Source of the DNA: Pseudomonadota bacterium
GTDB lineage: Bacteria > Pseudomonadota > Gammaproteobacteria > Burkholderiales > Rhodocyclaceae
Assembly (NCBI GenBank): GCA_023459095.1
Contig: JAEWVQ010000289.1
Location: 1 to 16,532, forward strand
Direction: 5' to 3'
Length of the DNA: 16,532 nucleotides
A program made the position numbers and the translations under genes. Below are positions 7,626 to 14,620 of the stretch, one piece after another (within the stretch, counting starts at the first letter, position 1; each line of letters starts with the position of its first letter). The notes under the pieces are model-generated. The model ran no database searches. It was not told where the DNA came from and saw only the letters and a list, made by a program, of their open reading frames with translations.

Positions 7626-8150
7626 TTACCCCAGGATCTCTTCGACGGACTTGCCGCGCTTGGCAGCGATCTCCGCCGGGGTGTTGATCGCCATCAGGCC
7701 GTTGATCGTCGCGCGAACCACGTTATAGGGGTTCGTCGAGCCGATGCACTTGCAGATGATGTCGGTCACGCCCATCACCTCGAAGACGGCACGCATCGGA
7801 CCGCCAGCGATGATGCCGGTACCGCCGGGAGCGGGCTGCATCAGCACCGAGGCGGCGCCGTGCTTGCCGATCACGGTGTGCTGCAGGGTACCGTTCTTCA
7901 GCGAGACCTTCTTCATCTTGCGACGCGCTTCGTCCATCGCCTTCTGTACCGCGACCGGCACTTCACGCGACTTGCCCTTGCCCATGCCGATACCGCCGTC
8001 GCCGTCGCCGACCACGGTCAGCGCGGCAAAACCGAGGATCCGACCGCCCTTCACAACCTTGGTGACGCGGTTGATCGCCACCATCTTCTCGCGGAGGCCG
8101 TCGTCACGCTCCTCGGAGGCCTGCGCGCGTTTGGTTTGCTGCTTAGCCAT
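7626..8150 (-). CDS. rpsE: 30S ribosomal protein S5
   Basis: Protein at the mRNA entrance and spectinomycin site, important for decoding accuracy and helicase action. 174 residues (E. coli 167). The N-terminal double-stranded RNA-binding fold has TKVVKGGRILGFAAL (30-44), with the lysine/glycine loop where spectinomycin resistance mutations occur in E. coli, then VVGDGDGGIGMGKGKSREV; the C-terminal half has RAVFEVMGVTDIICKCIGSTNPYN. The N-terminus (MAKQQTKRAQASEERDDG) is longer and more charged than in E. coli. GAGGATTCGA precedes the ATG. Confidence 0.98.
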   Translation of the reverse strand: MAKQQTKRAQASEERDDGLREKMVAINRVTKVVKGGRILGFAALTVVGDGDGGIGMGKGKSREVPVAVQKAMDEARRKMKKVSLKNGTLQHTVIGKHGAASVLMQPAPGGTGIIAGGPMRAVFEVMGVTDIICKCIGSTNPYNVVRATINGLMAINTPAEIAAKRGKSVEEILG

Positions 8151-8162
8151 TCGAATCCTCGC

Positions 8163-8516
8163 TTAGAACTTCAGACCGCCTTCGCGGGCAGCCTCGGCCA
8201 GCGTCTTCACGCGACCGTGATACAGGAAGCCCGAGCGGTCGAATGCGACCGTCTCGATCCCGGCAGCCTTGGCGCGTTCGGCGATGAGCTTGCCGACCAC
8301 TTCCGCTGCCTGCTTGTTGCCGCCATTCGACACCTGGGCACGAACCGCGGGTTCGACGGTCGAAGCCGCCGCCAACACACGCGAACCGCAACCCGAGATG
8401 ATCTGTGCGTAGATATGGCAGTTGGAACGGAACACGGCCAGGCGCACCGCTTTGAGCTCCGCGAGCTTGGCGCGGGTTTTGCGCGCACGGCGAAGACGAG
8501 TTTCTTTCTTGTTCAT
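8163..8516 (-). CDS. rplR: 50S ribosomal protein L18
   Basis: 5S rRNA-binding protein that, with L5 and L25, attaches 5S rRNA to the central protuberance. 117 residues as in E. coli. The N-terminus MNKKETRLRRARKTRAKL is the basic RNA-binding tail; RLAVFRSNCHIYAQII (26-41) and AFDRSGFLYHGRVKTLAEAAREGGLKF at the end are family signatures. 11 nt after rplF and 12 nt before rpsE. Confidence 0.97.
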   Translation of the reverse strand: MNKKETRLRRARKTRAKLAELKAVRLAVFRSNCHIYAQIISGCGSRVLAAASTVEPAVRAQVSNGGNKQAAEVVGKLIAERAKAAGIETVAFDRSGFLYHGRVKTLAEAAREGGLKF

Positions 8517-8527
8517 GACGAACCGCC

Positions 8528-9061
8528 TTACTTCTTCTTGGTTTCCTTGAGCACCACCACTTCGTCCGAATAACGGACGCCCTTGCCCTTATAAGGCTCG
8601 GGAGCGCGGTAGGCCCGCACCTCGGCCGCGACCTGACCGACTTGCTGCTTGTCGGCACCCTTGATCACGATCTCGGTCTGAGTGGGAGTTTCAACCTTCA
8701 CGCCGGCGGGCATCTGATGCACCACCGGATGGGAGAAACCCAGCGAAAGATTCAGCTTGTCGCCTTGCGCCTGGGCCCGATAACCCACGCCCACCAGCGT
8801 CAGCTTGCGCTCGAAACCCTTGCTGACTCCGGTCACCATGTTGCTGAGCAGGGCGCGCATCGTACCCGACATCGCGCGGGCGTTATCGACGCCTTCGCGG
8901 GCTTTGCACACCAGCGCATCGCCTTCGCGCTCGACACTGACCGCCGCGCTCAGCGTCTGACGCAGACTGCCCAACGGACCCTTCACTGCGATTTCAGTCG
9001 CGGAAATGCTGACTTCGACACCGCCGGGAATCGCCACCGGATTCTTAGCTACACGAGACAT
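8528..9061 (-). CDS. rplF: 50S ribosomal protein L6
   Basis: Two-domain protein near the sarcin-ricin loop and factor-binding site. 177 residues as in E. coli. MSRVAKNPVAIPGGVEV, the internal GVGYRAQAQGDKLNLSLGFSHPV (91-113), and the C-terminal signature PEPYKGKGVRYSDEVV (153-168) are visible. AAGGGGGTGCC precedes the ATG. Lies 9 nt after rpsH. Confidence 0.98.
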   Translation of the reverse strand: MSRVAKNPVAIPGGVEVSISATEIAVKGPLGSLRQTLSAAVSVEREGDALVCKAREGVDNARAMSGTMRALLSNMVTGVSKGFERKLTLVGVGYRAQAQGDKLNLSLGFSHPVVHQMPAGVKVETPTQTEIVIKGADKQQVGQVAAEVRAYRAPEPYKGKGVRYSDEVVVLKETKKK

Positions 9062-9070
9062 GGCACCCCC

Positions 9071-9466
9071 TTACGCGACCAGGCAGATAACTTCACCGCC
9101 CACGCGACTGGCGCGCGCGGCACGATCGGTCATCACACCCTTGGGCGTGGAAACAATGGCGACACCGAGGCCGTTCATGACGCGCGGCAGATCATCGCTA
9201 CCCTTGTAAACACGAAGCCCGGGGCGGCTGACCCGCTCGATCCGCTCGATAACCGGGCGGCCGGCGTAATACTTCAGCGCAAGGTCGAGCTCGGCCTTGC
9301 CGGCAGCCTCGCGGACAACAAAACCATCGATATAGCCTTCGTCCTGCAGAACCTTGGCGATCGCCAGTTTCAGCTTGGACGAGGGCATGCTCACGCTCGC
9401 CTTCTGGGCTTGCTGCCCATTGCGGATGCGCGTCAGCATGTCGGCGATCGGATCGGACATACTCAT
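9071..9466 (-). CDS. rpsH: 30S ribosomal protein S8
   Basis: Primary 16S rRNA-binding protein of the central domain; in E. coli it represses the spc operon by binding mRNA at the rplE start. 131 residues (E. coli 130). MSMSDPIADMLTRIRNGQ, SKLKLAIAKVLQDEGYIDGF (26-45), and the C-terminal signature STPKGVMTDRAARASRVGGEV are present. The first ATG was kept: GGAG lies 9 nt before it but 15 nt before the second, at codon 3. Confidence 0.98.
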   Translation of the reverse strand: MSMSDPIADMLTRIRNGQQAQKASVSMPSSKLKLAIAKVLQDEGYIDGFVVREAAGKAELDLALKYYAGRPVIERIERVSRPGLRVYKGSDDLPRVMNGLGVAIVSTPKGVMTDRAARASRVGGEVICLVA

Positions 9467-9479
9467 CTTCGTTTTCTCC

Positions 9480-9785
9480 TTACCAGCTCGCCTTGGTCAT
9501 GCCCGGCACTTCACCGCGGAACGCGATTTCGCGCAGCTTGTTGCGGCACAAACCAAACTTGCGGAACACACCCCGCGGACGACCCGTCAGGCTGCAACGA
9601 TTGCGACCACGAGTCGGATTGGCATTGCGCGGCAGTTGCTGAACCGCCAGCCGGGCAGCCATCCGCTCTTCGTCGGACAACTTGGTATCCTTGATCTGCG
9701 CGTTCAGTGCGGCGCGCTTGGCGGCGTACTTCTCCACCAGCTTGCGGCGCTTTTCTTCGCGATTGATCAGAGCCAGTTTTGCCAT
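9480..9785 (-). CDS. rpsN: 30S ribosomal protein S14, long zinc-free form
   Basis: Head protein of the 30S subunit. 101 residues, the long form; it has only two Cys (in NRCSLTGRPRGVFRKFGLCRN, about 63-83), so it lacks the four-Cys zinc knuckle of the short S14. The frame is open 16 codons further upstream, but that stretch overlaps the rplE 3' end and has no family likeness; MAKLALINREEKRRKLVEKY at 9785 is the standard start, with GAGGGTGAT before it. Ends GMTKASW as usual. Confidence 0.97.
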   Translation of the reverse strand: MAKLALINREEKRRKLVEKYAAKRAALNAQIKDTKLSDEERMAARLAVQQLPRNANPTRGRNRCSLTGRPRGVFRKFGLCRNKLREIAFRGEVPGMTKASW

Positions 9786-9792
9786 ATCACCC

Positions 9793-10332
9793 TCAATTCT
9801 TGAACGGGAACTTGAACGCACCGAGAAGCGCACGCGCTTCCTGATCGCTCTTGGCCGTCGTCGTGATGCTGATGTTCATCCCGCGCAGCACGTCGATCTT
9901 GTCGTACTCGATCTCGGGAAAAATGATCTGTTCCTTGACGCCGAGATTGTAATTACCCCGACCATCGAAACCCTTGGCGGCGATACCACGAAAATCGCGG
10001 ACACGCGGCAGAGCGATCGTCACCAGACGATCCAGGAACTCGTACATCTTCGGGCCGCGCAGCGTCACCATGCAGCCGATCGGATAGCCGTCGCGGATCT
10101 TGAAACCGGCGATCGACTTACGGGCCTTTGTCGACACAGGCTTCTGGCCCGCGATCTTGGTCATGTCACCAATCGCATTCTCCAGAATCTTCTTGTCGCC
10201 GACCGCCTCACCGACACCCATGTTCAGCGTGATCTTGCTGATCCGCGGAACTTCCATGACGGATTTGTAGCCGAACTGCTTCAGCAGCTCAGGCACCACA
10301 GCATCCTTGTAAAACTGTTGCAAGCGAGCCAT
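9793..10332 (-). CDS. rplE: 50S ribosomal protein L5
   Basis: 5S rRNA-binding protein of the central protuberance that contacts S13 and P-site tRNA. 179 residues, as in E. coli. MARLQQFYKDAVVPELLKQFGYKSVMEVPRISKITLNMGVGEA, then RKSIAGFKIRDGYPIGCMVTLRG (about 75-97), and IFPEIEYDKID near 145. The start ATG at 10332 has AAGGAG five nt upstream; a GTG two codons earlier is too close to the Shine-Dalgarno. 9 nt after rplX. Confidence 0.98.
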   Translation of the reverse strand: MARLQQFYKDAVVPELLKQFGYKSVMEVPRISKITLNMGVGEAVGDKKILENAIGDMTKIAGQKPVSTKARKSIAGFKIRDGYPIGCMVTLRGPKMYEFLDRLVTIALPRVRDFRGIAAKGFDGRGNYNLGVKEQIIFPEIEYDKIDVLRGMNISITTTAKSDQEARALLGAFKFPFKN

Positions 10333-10341
10333 TGCCACTCC

Positions 10342-10659
10342 TTACGCGTCCACCATCTCGCCGTTCGACTTGAAGAAACGCACCTTGCGGCCATCTTCAA
10401 GCACCTTGATCCCGACACGATCAGCCTTCTGCGAAGCGGGATTGAACAGCGCGACGTTCGAAACGTGAATCGGCATCTCTTTTTCGACGATACCGCCAAC
10501 TTCACCCTTGAGCGGATTCGGACGAACGTGCTTCTTGACCCGATTCACACCCTCGACCACCAGACGCTCGTCGTCAACGCGACGCAGCACGGCACCGCGA
10601 CGCCCGCGATCCTTGCCTGCGAGCACCACCACTTCATCACCCTTGCGGATTTTGTTCAT
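10342..10659 (-). CDS. rplX: 50S ribosomal protein L24
   Basis: Assembly-initiating 23S rRNA-binding protein at the tunnel exit. 105 residues (E. coli 104). The KOW motif is in IRKGDEVVVLAGKDRGRRGAVLR (4-26); GVNRVKKHVRPNPLKGEVGGI (37-57) and HVSNVALFNP (66-75) follow. AAGGAG precedes the ATG and overlaps the region just after the rplN stop. Confidence 0.97.
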   Translation of the reverse strand: MNKIRKGDEVVVLAGKDRGRRGAVLRRVDDERLVVEGVNRVKKHVRPNPLKGEVGGIVEKEMPIHVSNVALFNPASQKADRVGIKVLEDGRKVRFFKSNGEMVDA

Positions 10660-10671
10660 CTAACTGACTCC

Positions 10672-11040
10672 TTAGAGCACTTCAGGCGCCAGCGAGACGA
10701 TCTTCATGAACCGCTCGGAGCGCAGCTCACGCGTCACCGGCCCGAAGATACGGGTACCGATCGGCTCGAGCTTGTTGTTCAGAAGCACCGCCGCATTGTT
10801 GTCGAACTTGACCAGCGATCCGTCCGGACGACGAACACCCTTCGCAGTACGCACGACGACGGCATTGTAGACGTCACCCTTCTTGACGCGACCACGCGGA
10901 GCCGCATCCTTGACCGTGACCTTGATGATGTCGCCAACGCTGGCATAGCGACGCTTAGAGCCACCAAGCACCTTGATGCACATCACCGAACGTGCGCCGG
11001 TGTTATCGGCGACATCCAGCCTGGACTGCATTTGAATCAT
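10672..11040 (-). CDS. rplN: 50S ribosomal protein L14
   Basis: Interface protein that forms bridges with 16S rRNA and binds near elongation factor sites. 122 residues (E. coli 123). MIQMQSRLDVADNTGARSVMCIKVLGGSKRRYA and the RRPDGSLVKFDNNAAVLLN block (about 71-89) define it; ends VSLAPEVL. GGAG lies 8 nt before the ATG. First gene of the spc operon, preceded by a 153-nt gap with promoter and hairpin. Confidence 0.98.
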   Translation of the reverse strand: MIQMQSRLDVADNTGARSVMCIKVLGGSKRRYASVGDIIKVTVKDAAPRGRVKKGDVYNAVVVRTAKGVRRPDGSLVKFDNNAAVLLNNKLEPIGTRIFGPVTRELRSERFMKIVSLAPEVL

Positions 11041-11130
11041 GAATTTATCTCCAACTTATCCCGCAGCGCGGTCAGTCTTGGAACCCGTCAGGGTCGAATG
11101 CCCCAGCGAGCACCGGAGCAAAGATTTGAA

Positions 11131-11160
11131 AGTATAACAGCTTGACGCCGGAAGCGCCAA
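11131..11160 (-). promoter_or_regulatory. Candidate spc operon promoter (upstream of rplN)
   Basis: Minus-strand TTGGCG (11155-11160; four of six) and TATACT (11131-11136; five of six) are 18 nt apart, giving a start near 11124-11127 and a leader of roughly 85 nt. E. coli also starts spc transcription in the rpsQ/rplN gap. The -35 and spacer lie inside the hairpin at 11136-11166. Confidence 0.6.
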
Positions 11161-11166
11161 GCTGTT
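11136..11166 (-). other. 13-bp hairpin at the S10/spc junction
   Basis: On the minus strand the arms (11154-11166 and 11136-11148) pair over 13 bp with one G-U and a 5-nt UUCCG loop. The 3' side runs into ATACTTTC rather than a T tract, so termination would be inefficient. A T6 run lies just before the hairpin (11172-11177) on this strand. It starts about 28 nt after the rpsQ stop, so it may be a partial terminator, an RNA-end protector or a processing site for the S10 transcript. Confidence 0.65.
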
Positions 11167-11193
11167 CTCACAAAAAATTGCCGACCGACTCGA

Positions 11194-11463
11194 TCAGATA
11201 ATGCGCGCCTTCTCAACCACGCGCGTCACACGCCAAGTCTTGGTGCGCGAGATCGGACGGCACTCCTCGATCTCAACCAGGTCACCCTGGGCCGCGCTGC
11301 CATCCTCGACGTGAGCGTGGTACTTCGCCGAACGGGTGATGATCTTGCCGTAAAGCGGATGCTTCACACGCCGTTCGACAAGCACCGTAACCGTCTTGTC
11401 CATCTTGTCGCTCACAACACGCCCGGTCAGGGCGCGGCGAACCTTTTCAACTTGCTCGCTCAT
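11194..11463 (-). CDS. rpsQ: 30S ribosomal protein S17
   Basis: OB-fold primary 16S rRNA-binding protein; 89 residues (E. coli 84). RALTGRVVSDKMDKTVTVLVERRVKHPLYGKII (10-42) and the C-terminal signature GDLVEIEECRPISRTKTWRV (60-79). The start overlaps the rpmC stop in an ATGA, implying coupled translation. Last gene before the long rpsQ/rplN gap. Confidence 0.97.
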   Translation of the reverse strand: MSEQVEKVRRALTGRVVSDKMDKTVTVLVERRVKHPLYGKIITRSAKYHAHVEDGSAAQGDLVEIEECRPISRTKTWRVTRVVEKARII

Positions 11464-11654
11464 TTCTGATCCGCCTTTTCGCGCAGGAGAGTACGAACGC
11501 GCGCGATGTCGCGACGCACCTTCCCGATTTGGCTGGTATTGCCCAGTTGCTGAGTCGCAAGCTGCATGCGCAGCGAGAACTGCGCTTTCAGCAGCTCAAG
11601 CAACTCCTGGTTCAGTTCATCTGCGCTCTTGGCGCGGAGTTCACTCGCTTTCAT
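11460..11654 (-). CDS. rpmC: 50S ribosomal protein L29
   Basis: Two-helix protein at the tunnel exit, part of the docking area for trigger factor and SRP. 64 residues (E. coli 63). MKASELRAKSADELNQELLELLKAQFSLRMQLATQQL and the signature KVRRDIARVRTLLREK (45-60). Two nt after rplP; its stop overlaps the rpsQ start by 4 nt. Confidence 0.97.
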   Translation of the reverse strand: MKASELRAKSADELNQELLELLKAQFSLRMQLATQQLGNTSQIGKVRRDIARVRTLLREKADQK

Positions 11655-11656
11655 GC

Positions 11657-12070
11657 TTACCCCACCTGGCGCGTGACGAACACGGTCTCGAGCGGAAGCT
11701 TCGCGGCAGCAAGCCGGAAGGCTTCACGGGCGAGCGCCTCGTCCACGCCGTCCATTTCGTAGAGCACCTTGCCCGGCTGGATCTCCGCGACCCAGTACTC
11801 GGGGTTACCCTTACCATTACCCATACGCACTTCCGCCGGCTTGCGCGAAATCGGCTTGTCGGGGAAGACACGGATCCAGATCCGGCCGCCACGCTTGATG
11901 TGGCGAGTCATCGCCCGGCGTGCGGATTCGATCTGGCGGGCAGTTAGGCGCCCACGACCGATAGCCTTGAGGCCGAAATCGCCGAAGCTCACTTTGGCGC
12001 CGCGCGTCGCGAGGCCCGTGTTACGGCCCTTCTGCTCCTTGCGATACTTTCTTCTGGTCGGCTGCAGCAT
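11657..12070 (-). CDS. rplP: 50S ribosomal protein L16
   Basis: Late-assembling protein next to the A-site and peptidyl transferase centre. 137 residues (E. coli 136). MLQPTRRKYRKEQKGRNTG, then GRGRLTARQIESARRAMTRHIKRGGRIW (38-65), and EVRMGNGKGNPEYWV (80-94), whose Arg82 corresponds to the arginine hydroxylated in E. coli L16. Two ATGs are adjacent: the one at 12073 is only 3 nt from GGAG, the one at 12070 is 6 nt away and gives the family start. The chosen ATG overlaps the rpsC stop by 1 nt (TGATG). Confidence 0.97.
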   Translation of the reverse strand: MLQPTRRKYRKEQKGRNTGLATRGAKVSFGDFGLKAIGRGRLTARQIESARRAMTRHIKRGGRIWIRVFPDKPISRKPAEVRMGNGKGNPEYWVAEIQPGKVLYEMDGVDEALAREAFRLAAAKLPLETVFVTRQVG

Positions 12071-12849
12071 CATTCACTCCTGCTATCTTCTTGCCGGCCC
12101 TGGGCGTCACCGGAGCGACGCGCGGGACGACGACCCGGACGACCTTCACCGTCACGCGGCGCACCACGACGACCACGGCGGTTGTCGGCTTCCGGCTCGG
12201 CGGCGACCGGCTGTTCGTTGCGGCCGAGCATTTCGCCCTTGAACACCCAGACCTTGATCCCGATGATGCCGTAGGTGGTCTTCGCCTCGGAGACACCGTA
12301 ATCGATGTTGGCGCGCAGCGTGTGCAGCGGCACACGACCTTCGCGATACCACTCGGTGCGAGCGATTTCGGCGCCGTTCAGACGGCCAGAGCTCATGATC
12401 TTGATGCCTTGGGCACCCAGACGCATCGCGTTCTGCATCGCGCGCTTCATCGCACGGCGGAACATGATGCGCTTCTCGAGCTGCTGCGCGATCGAATCGG
12501 CGATCAGCTTGGCATCGATCTCGGGCTTGCGCACTTCTTCGATGTTCACGTGGACCGGCACGCCAACGATCTTCTGCAGATCGCGCTTCAGCGCTTCGAT
12601 ATCCTCACCCTTCTTGCCGATGACGACGCCCGGACGAGCGCTGTACAGCGTGATGCGGGCGTTCTTCGCCGGACGCTCGATGACCACGCGGCCAACCGAG
12701 GCGTGTGCCAGACGCTTCTTGAGGTAATCCCGAACCTTCAGATCTTCGTGCAGCATCTTGGAGAAGTCCTGGCTCGAAGCGAACCAGCGCGAACCCCAAT
12801 CACGCGTAACGGCAAGACGGAAGCCGGTGGGATGGATTTTCTGACCCAT
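12070..12849 (-). CDS. rpsC: 30S ribosomal protein S3 with extended Arg-rich tail
   Basis: Head protein lining the mRNA entrance, with helicase-related and DNA/RNA-binding roles. MGQKIHPTGFRLAVTRDWGSRWFAS at the start; KH domain near 40-105 (GVVIGKKGEDIEALKRDLQ at about 74-92); C-terminal domain with GAQGIKIMSSGRLNGAEIARTEWYREGRVPLHTLRANIDYG (about 148-188). It has 259 residues against 233 in E. coli; the extra length is a low-complexity tail from about 215 onward, rich in Arg, Gly, Asp and Pro. AAGGAGTAGAC precedes the ATG. Confidence 0.98.
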   Translation of the reverse strand: MGQKIHPTGFRLAVTRDWGSRWFASSQDFSKMLHEDLKVRDYLKKRLAHASVGRVVIERPAKNARITLYSARPGVVIGKKGEDIEALKRDLQKIVGVPVHVNIEEVRKPEIDAKLIADSIAQQLEKRIMFRRAMKRAMQNAMRLGAQGIKIMSSGRLNGAEIARTEWYREGRVPLHTLRANIDYGVSEAKTTYGIIGIKVWVFKGEMLGRNEQPVAAEPEADNRRGRRGAPRDGEGRPGRRPARRSGDAQGRQEDSRSE

Positions 12850-12858
12850 GTCTACTCC

Positions 12859-13188
12859 TTACTCGCCGACGGTCACGAAGATGTGGCAGGTCGGCTTGGA
12901 GATGCGATTGCCGCGCCCCTTCGCTCGGGCCGTGAAACGCTTCAGCGTCATGCCCTCTTCCACGTGAATCGTCTTGACCTTCAGCGCGTCGATATCGGCG
13001 CCGTCATTGTGTTCGGCATTCGCGATGGCGGACTCGACCACCTTGCGGACGATCTTCGCGCCCTTCTTGGGCGAGAAGGCGAGGATGCTCAGCGCCTGAT
13101 CGACACGCTTGCCGCGCACCAGATCAGCCACCAGACGGCCTTTCTGAGCGGACAGACGGACGCCACGGAGAATTGCTTTGGTTTCCAT
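12859..13188 (-). CDS. rplV: 50S ribosomal protein L22
   Basis: Tunnel-wall protein whose beta-hairpin reaches the exit-tunnel constriction, where erythromycin resistance changes arise. 109 residues (E. coli 110). METKAILRGVRLSAQKGRLVADLVRG, KVVESAIANAEHNDGADIDAL (50-70), and the hairpin and signature region EGMTLKRFTARAKGRGNRISKPTCHI (78-103), all intact. 6 nt after rpsS and 9 nt before rpsC. Confidence 0.98.
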   Translation of the reverse strand: METKAILRGVRLSAQKGRLVADLVRGKRVDQALSILAFSPKKGAKIVRKVVESAIANAEHNDGADIDALKVKTIHVEEGMTLKRFTARAKGRGNRISKPTCHIFVTVGE

Positions 13189-13194
13189 GTGCGC

Positions 13195-13470
13195 TTACCT
13201 CTTCGCCTTCTTGCTCGCCGCGTGACCCTTGAAGGTACGCGTCAGCGCAAATTCACCCAGCTTGTGACCGACCATATTCTCGGACACATACACCGGAATG
13301 TGCTGCCGGCCGTTGTGCACAGCGATCGTCAGACCGACGAAATCCGGCAGGACCGTGGAGCGACGCGACCAGGTCTTGATCGGACGCTTGTCGTTGCTCG
13401 CCCGCGCGGCGTCGACCTTCTTCAGGAGGTGCGCGTCGATGAACGGGCCTTTCTTGATAGAACGTGCCAT
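13195..13470 (-). CDS. rpsS: 30S ribosomal protein S19
   Basis: Head protein that forms a complex with S13 and contacts A-site tRNA. 91 residues (E. coli 92). MARSIKKGPFIDAHLLKKV, KTWSRRSTVLPDFVGLTIAVHNGRQHIPV (33-61), and the signature NMVGHKLGEFALTRTFKGH (65-83). AAGGGGTAACAG precedes the ATG. 10 nt after rplB. Confidence 0.98.
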   Translation of the reverse strand: MARSIKKGPFIDAHLLKKVDAARASNDKRPIKTWSRRSTVLPDFVGLTIAVHNGRQHIPVYVSENMVGHKLGEFALTRTFKGHAASKKAKR

Positions 13471-13480
13471 CTGTTACCCC

Positions 13481-14308
13481 TTAACGCTTGTGACGACGCT
13501 GCACGATCATCGTGTCGGTGCGCTTGTTGTTCCGGGTACGGTAACCCTTCGCCGGCGTACCCCACGGGCTCACCGAGACACGACCTTCGCCGGTACGGCC
13601 TTCGCCGCCACCGTGCGGGTGATCGACCGGGTTCATCGCCACACCACGAACGGTCGGACGGATACCGCGCCAGCGATTCGCACCGGCCTTGCCGATCTTG
13701 CGCAGGCTATGCTCTTCGTTGCCGACTTCACCGATGGTCGCACGGCACTCGACATGCACACGGCGGATCTCACCGGAACGCAGACGCAGCTGGGCGTAGG
13801 ACCCTTCACGCGCCAGCAATTGCACCGAGGTACCGGCTGCGCGCGCGATCTGAGCACCTTTGCCCGGCATCATCTCCACGCAGTGGATGGTCGAACCCAC
13901 CGGAATATTCCGAATCGGCAGGGCATTGCCCGGCTTGATCGGCGCTTCCACCCCGCTCACCACCTGCTGACCGACAGCCAGACCACGCGGCGCGATGATG
14001 TAGCGACGCTCGCCATCGGCGTAGCACAGCAAAGCGATGTTGGCGGAGCGATTCGGGTCGTACTCGATACGCTCGATCTTGGCGACCACGCCATCCTTGT
14101 TGCGACGGAAGTCGATCACGCGATAGTGCTGCTTGTGGCCACCACCCTGGTGGCGCACGGTGATGCGACCGCTGTTGTTACGACCCGCCTGGCTCGATTT
14201 CTTCTCGAGCAGCGGCGCATACGGACGCCCCTTGTGGAGATCCGGATTGACCACCTTGACCATCGCACGACGGCCGGCGGACGTAGGCTTGAGTTTTACC
14301 AGTGCCAT
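13481..14308 (-). CDS. rplB: 50S ribosomal protein L2
   Basis: Early-binding core protein required for subunit association and the peptidyl transferase centre. 275 residues (E. coli 273). SAGRRAMVKVVNPDLHKGRPYAPL near the N-terminus, the OB and SH3-like body, and GVAMNPVDHPHGGGEGRTGEG near 222-242, which includes the conserved histidine equivalent to E. coli His229; ends QRRHKR. GGGAG precedes the ATG. 6 nt after rplW. Confidence 0.98.
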   Translation of the reverse strand: MALVKLKPTSAGRRAMVKVVNPDLHKGRPYAPLLEKKSSQAGRNNSGRITVRHQGGGHKQHYRVIDFRRNKDGVVAKIERIEYDPNRSANIALLCYADGERRYIIAPRGLAVGQQVVSGVEAPIKPGNALPIRNIPVGSTIHCVEMMPGKGAQIARAAGTSVQLLAREGSYAQLRLRSGEIRRVHVECRATIGEVGNEEHSLRKIGKAGANRWRGIRPTVRGVAMNPVDHPHGGGEGRTGEGRVSVSPWGTPAKGYRTRNNKRTDTMIVQRRHKR

Positions 14309-14314
14309 GATCGA

Positions 14315-14620
14315 TCACTCCCCGGCCGCAAAGTTGATTTCCTGGCCGGGCTTCAGGCAGACGAACGCCTTCTTCCAGTCCTTGCGGCGGCCCATCATCT
14401 TGCCGAAACGCTTGACCTTGCCCTTCACGTTCAGGATCTGCACCGACTTCACCTCGACCTTGAACAGCGCTTCGACAGCCGCCTTCACTTCAGGCTTCGT
14501 CGCATCGGTCGCAACCTTGAACACCACTTGCTCGTTCTTGTCGGCGACAAAAGTCGCCTTCTCGGAAATCTGCGGGGCGAGCAACACCTGCAGCAGACGC
14601 TCCTGGCTGATAGCGCTCAT
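14315..14620 (-). CDS. rplW: 50S ribosomal protein L23
   Basis: Tunnel-exit protein and main docking point for trigger factor and SRP. 101 residues (E. coli 100). MSAISQERLLQVLLAPQISEKATFVADKNEQVVFKV, then the internal hairpin KVKGKVKRFGKMMGRRKDWKKAFV (about 66-89). The ATG at 14620 overlaps the rplD stop in an ATGA and gives the start known in relatives; GGAGG is 10 nt away. A GTG two codons upstream (14626) is 4 nt from GGAGG and cannot be excluded. Confidence 0.95.
   Translation of the reverse strand: MSAISQERLLQVLLAPQISEKATFVADKNEQVVFKVATDATKPEVKAAVEALFKVEVKSVQILNVKGKVKRFGKMMGRRKDWKKAFVCLKPGQEINFAAGE

Noticed and set aside
7332..8573. 413-codon plus-strand frame across rplO to rplR
   Set aside because: Antisense shadow; no domain visible and no promoter on that strand.
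10333..10341. S8 operator at the rplX/rplE junction as in E. coli
   Set aside because: The gap is 9 nt; I could not find the known bulged S8-binding helix by eye, so I do not claim it. A covariance search over about 10300-10400 would settle it.
9682..11145. 487-codon plus-strand frame across rpsN to rplN
   Set aside because: Antisense shadow of five certain genes; His/Leu/Arg-rich composition typical of such frames.
12091..13938. 615-codon open frame on the plus strand across rpsC, rplV, rpsS and rplB
   Set aside because: It is antisense to four unmistakable ribosomal protein genes; GC-rich codon use leaves the opposite strand open. The translation is His/Arg/Asp-rich with no family likeness.
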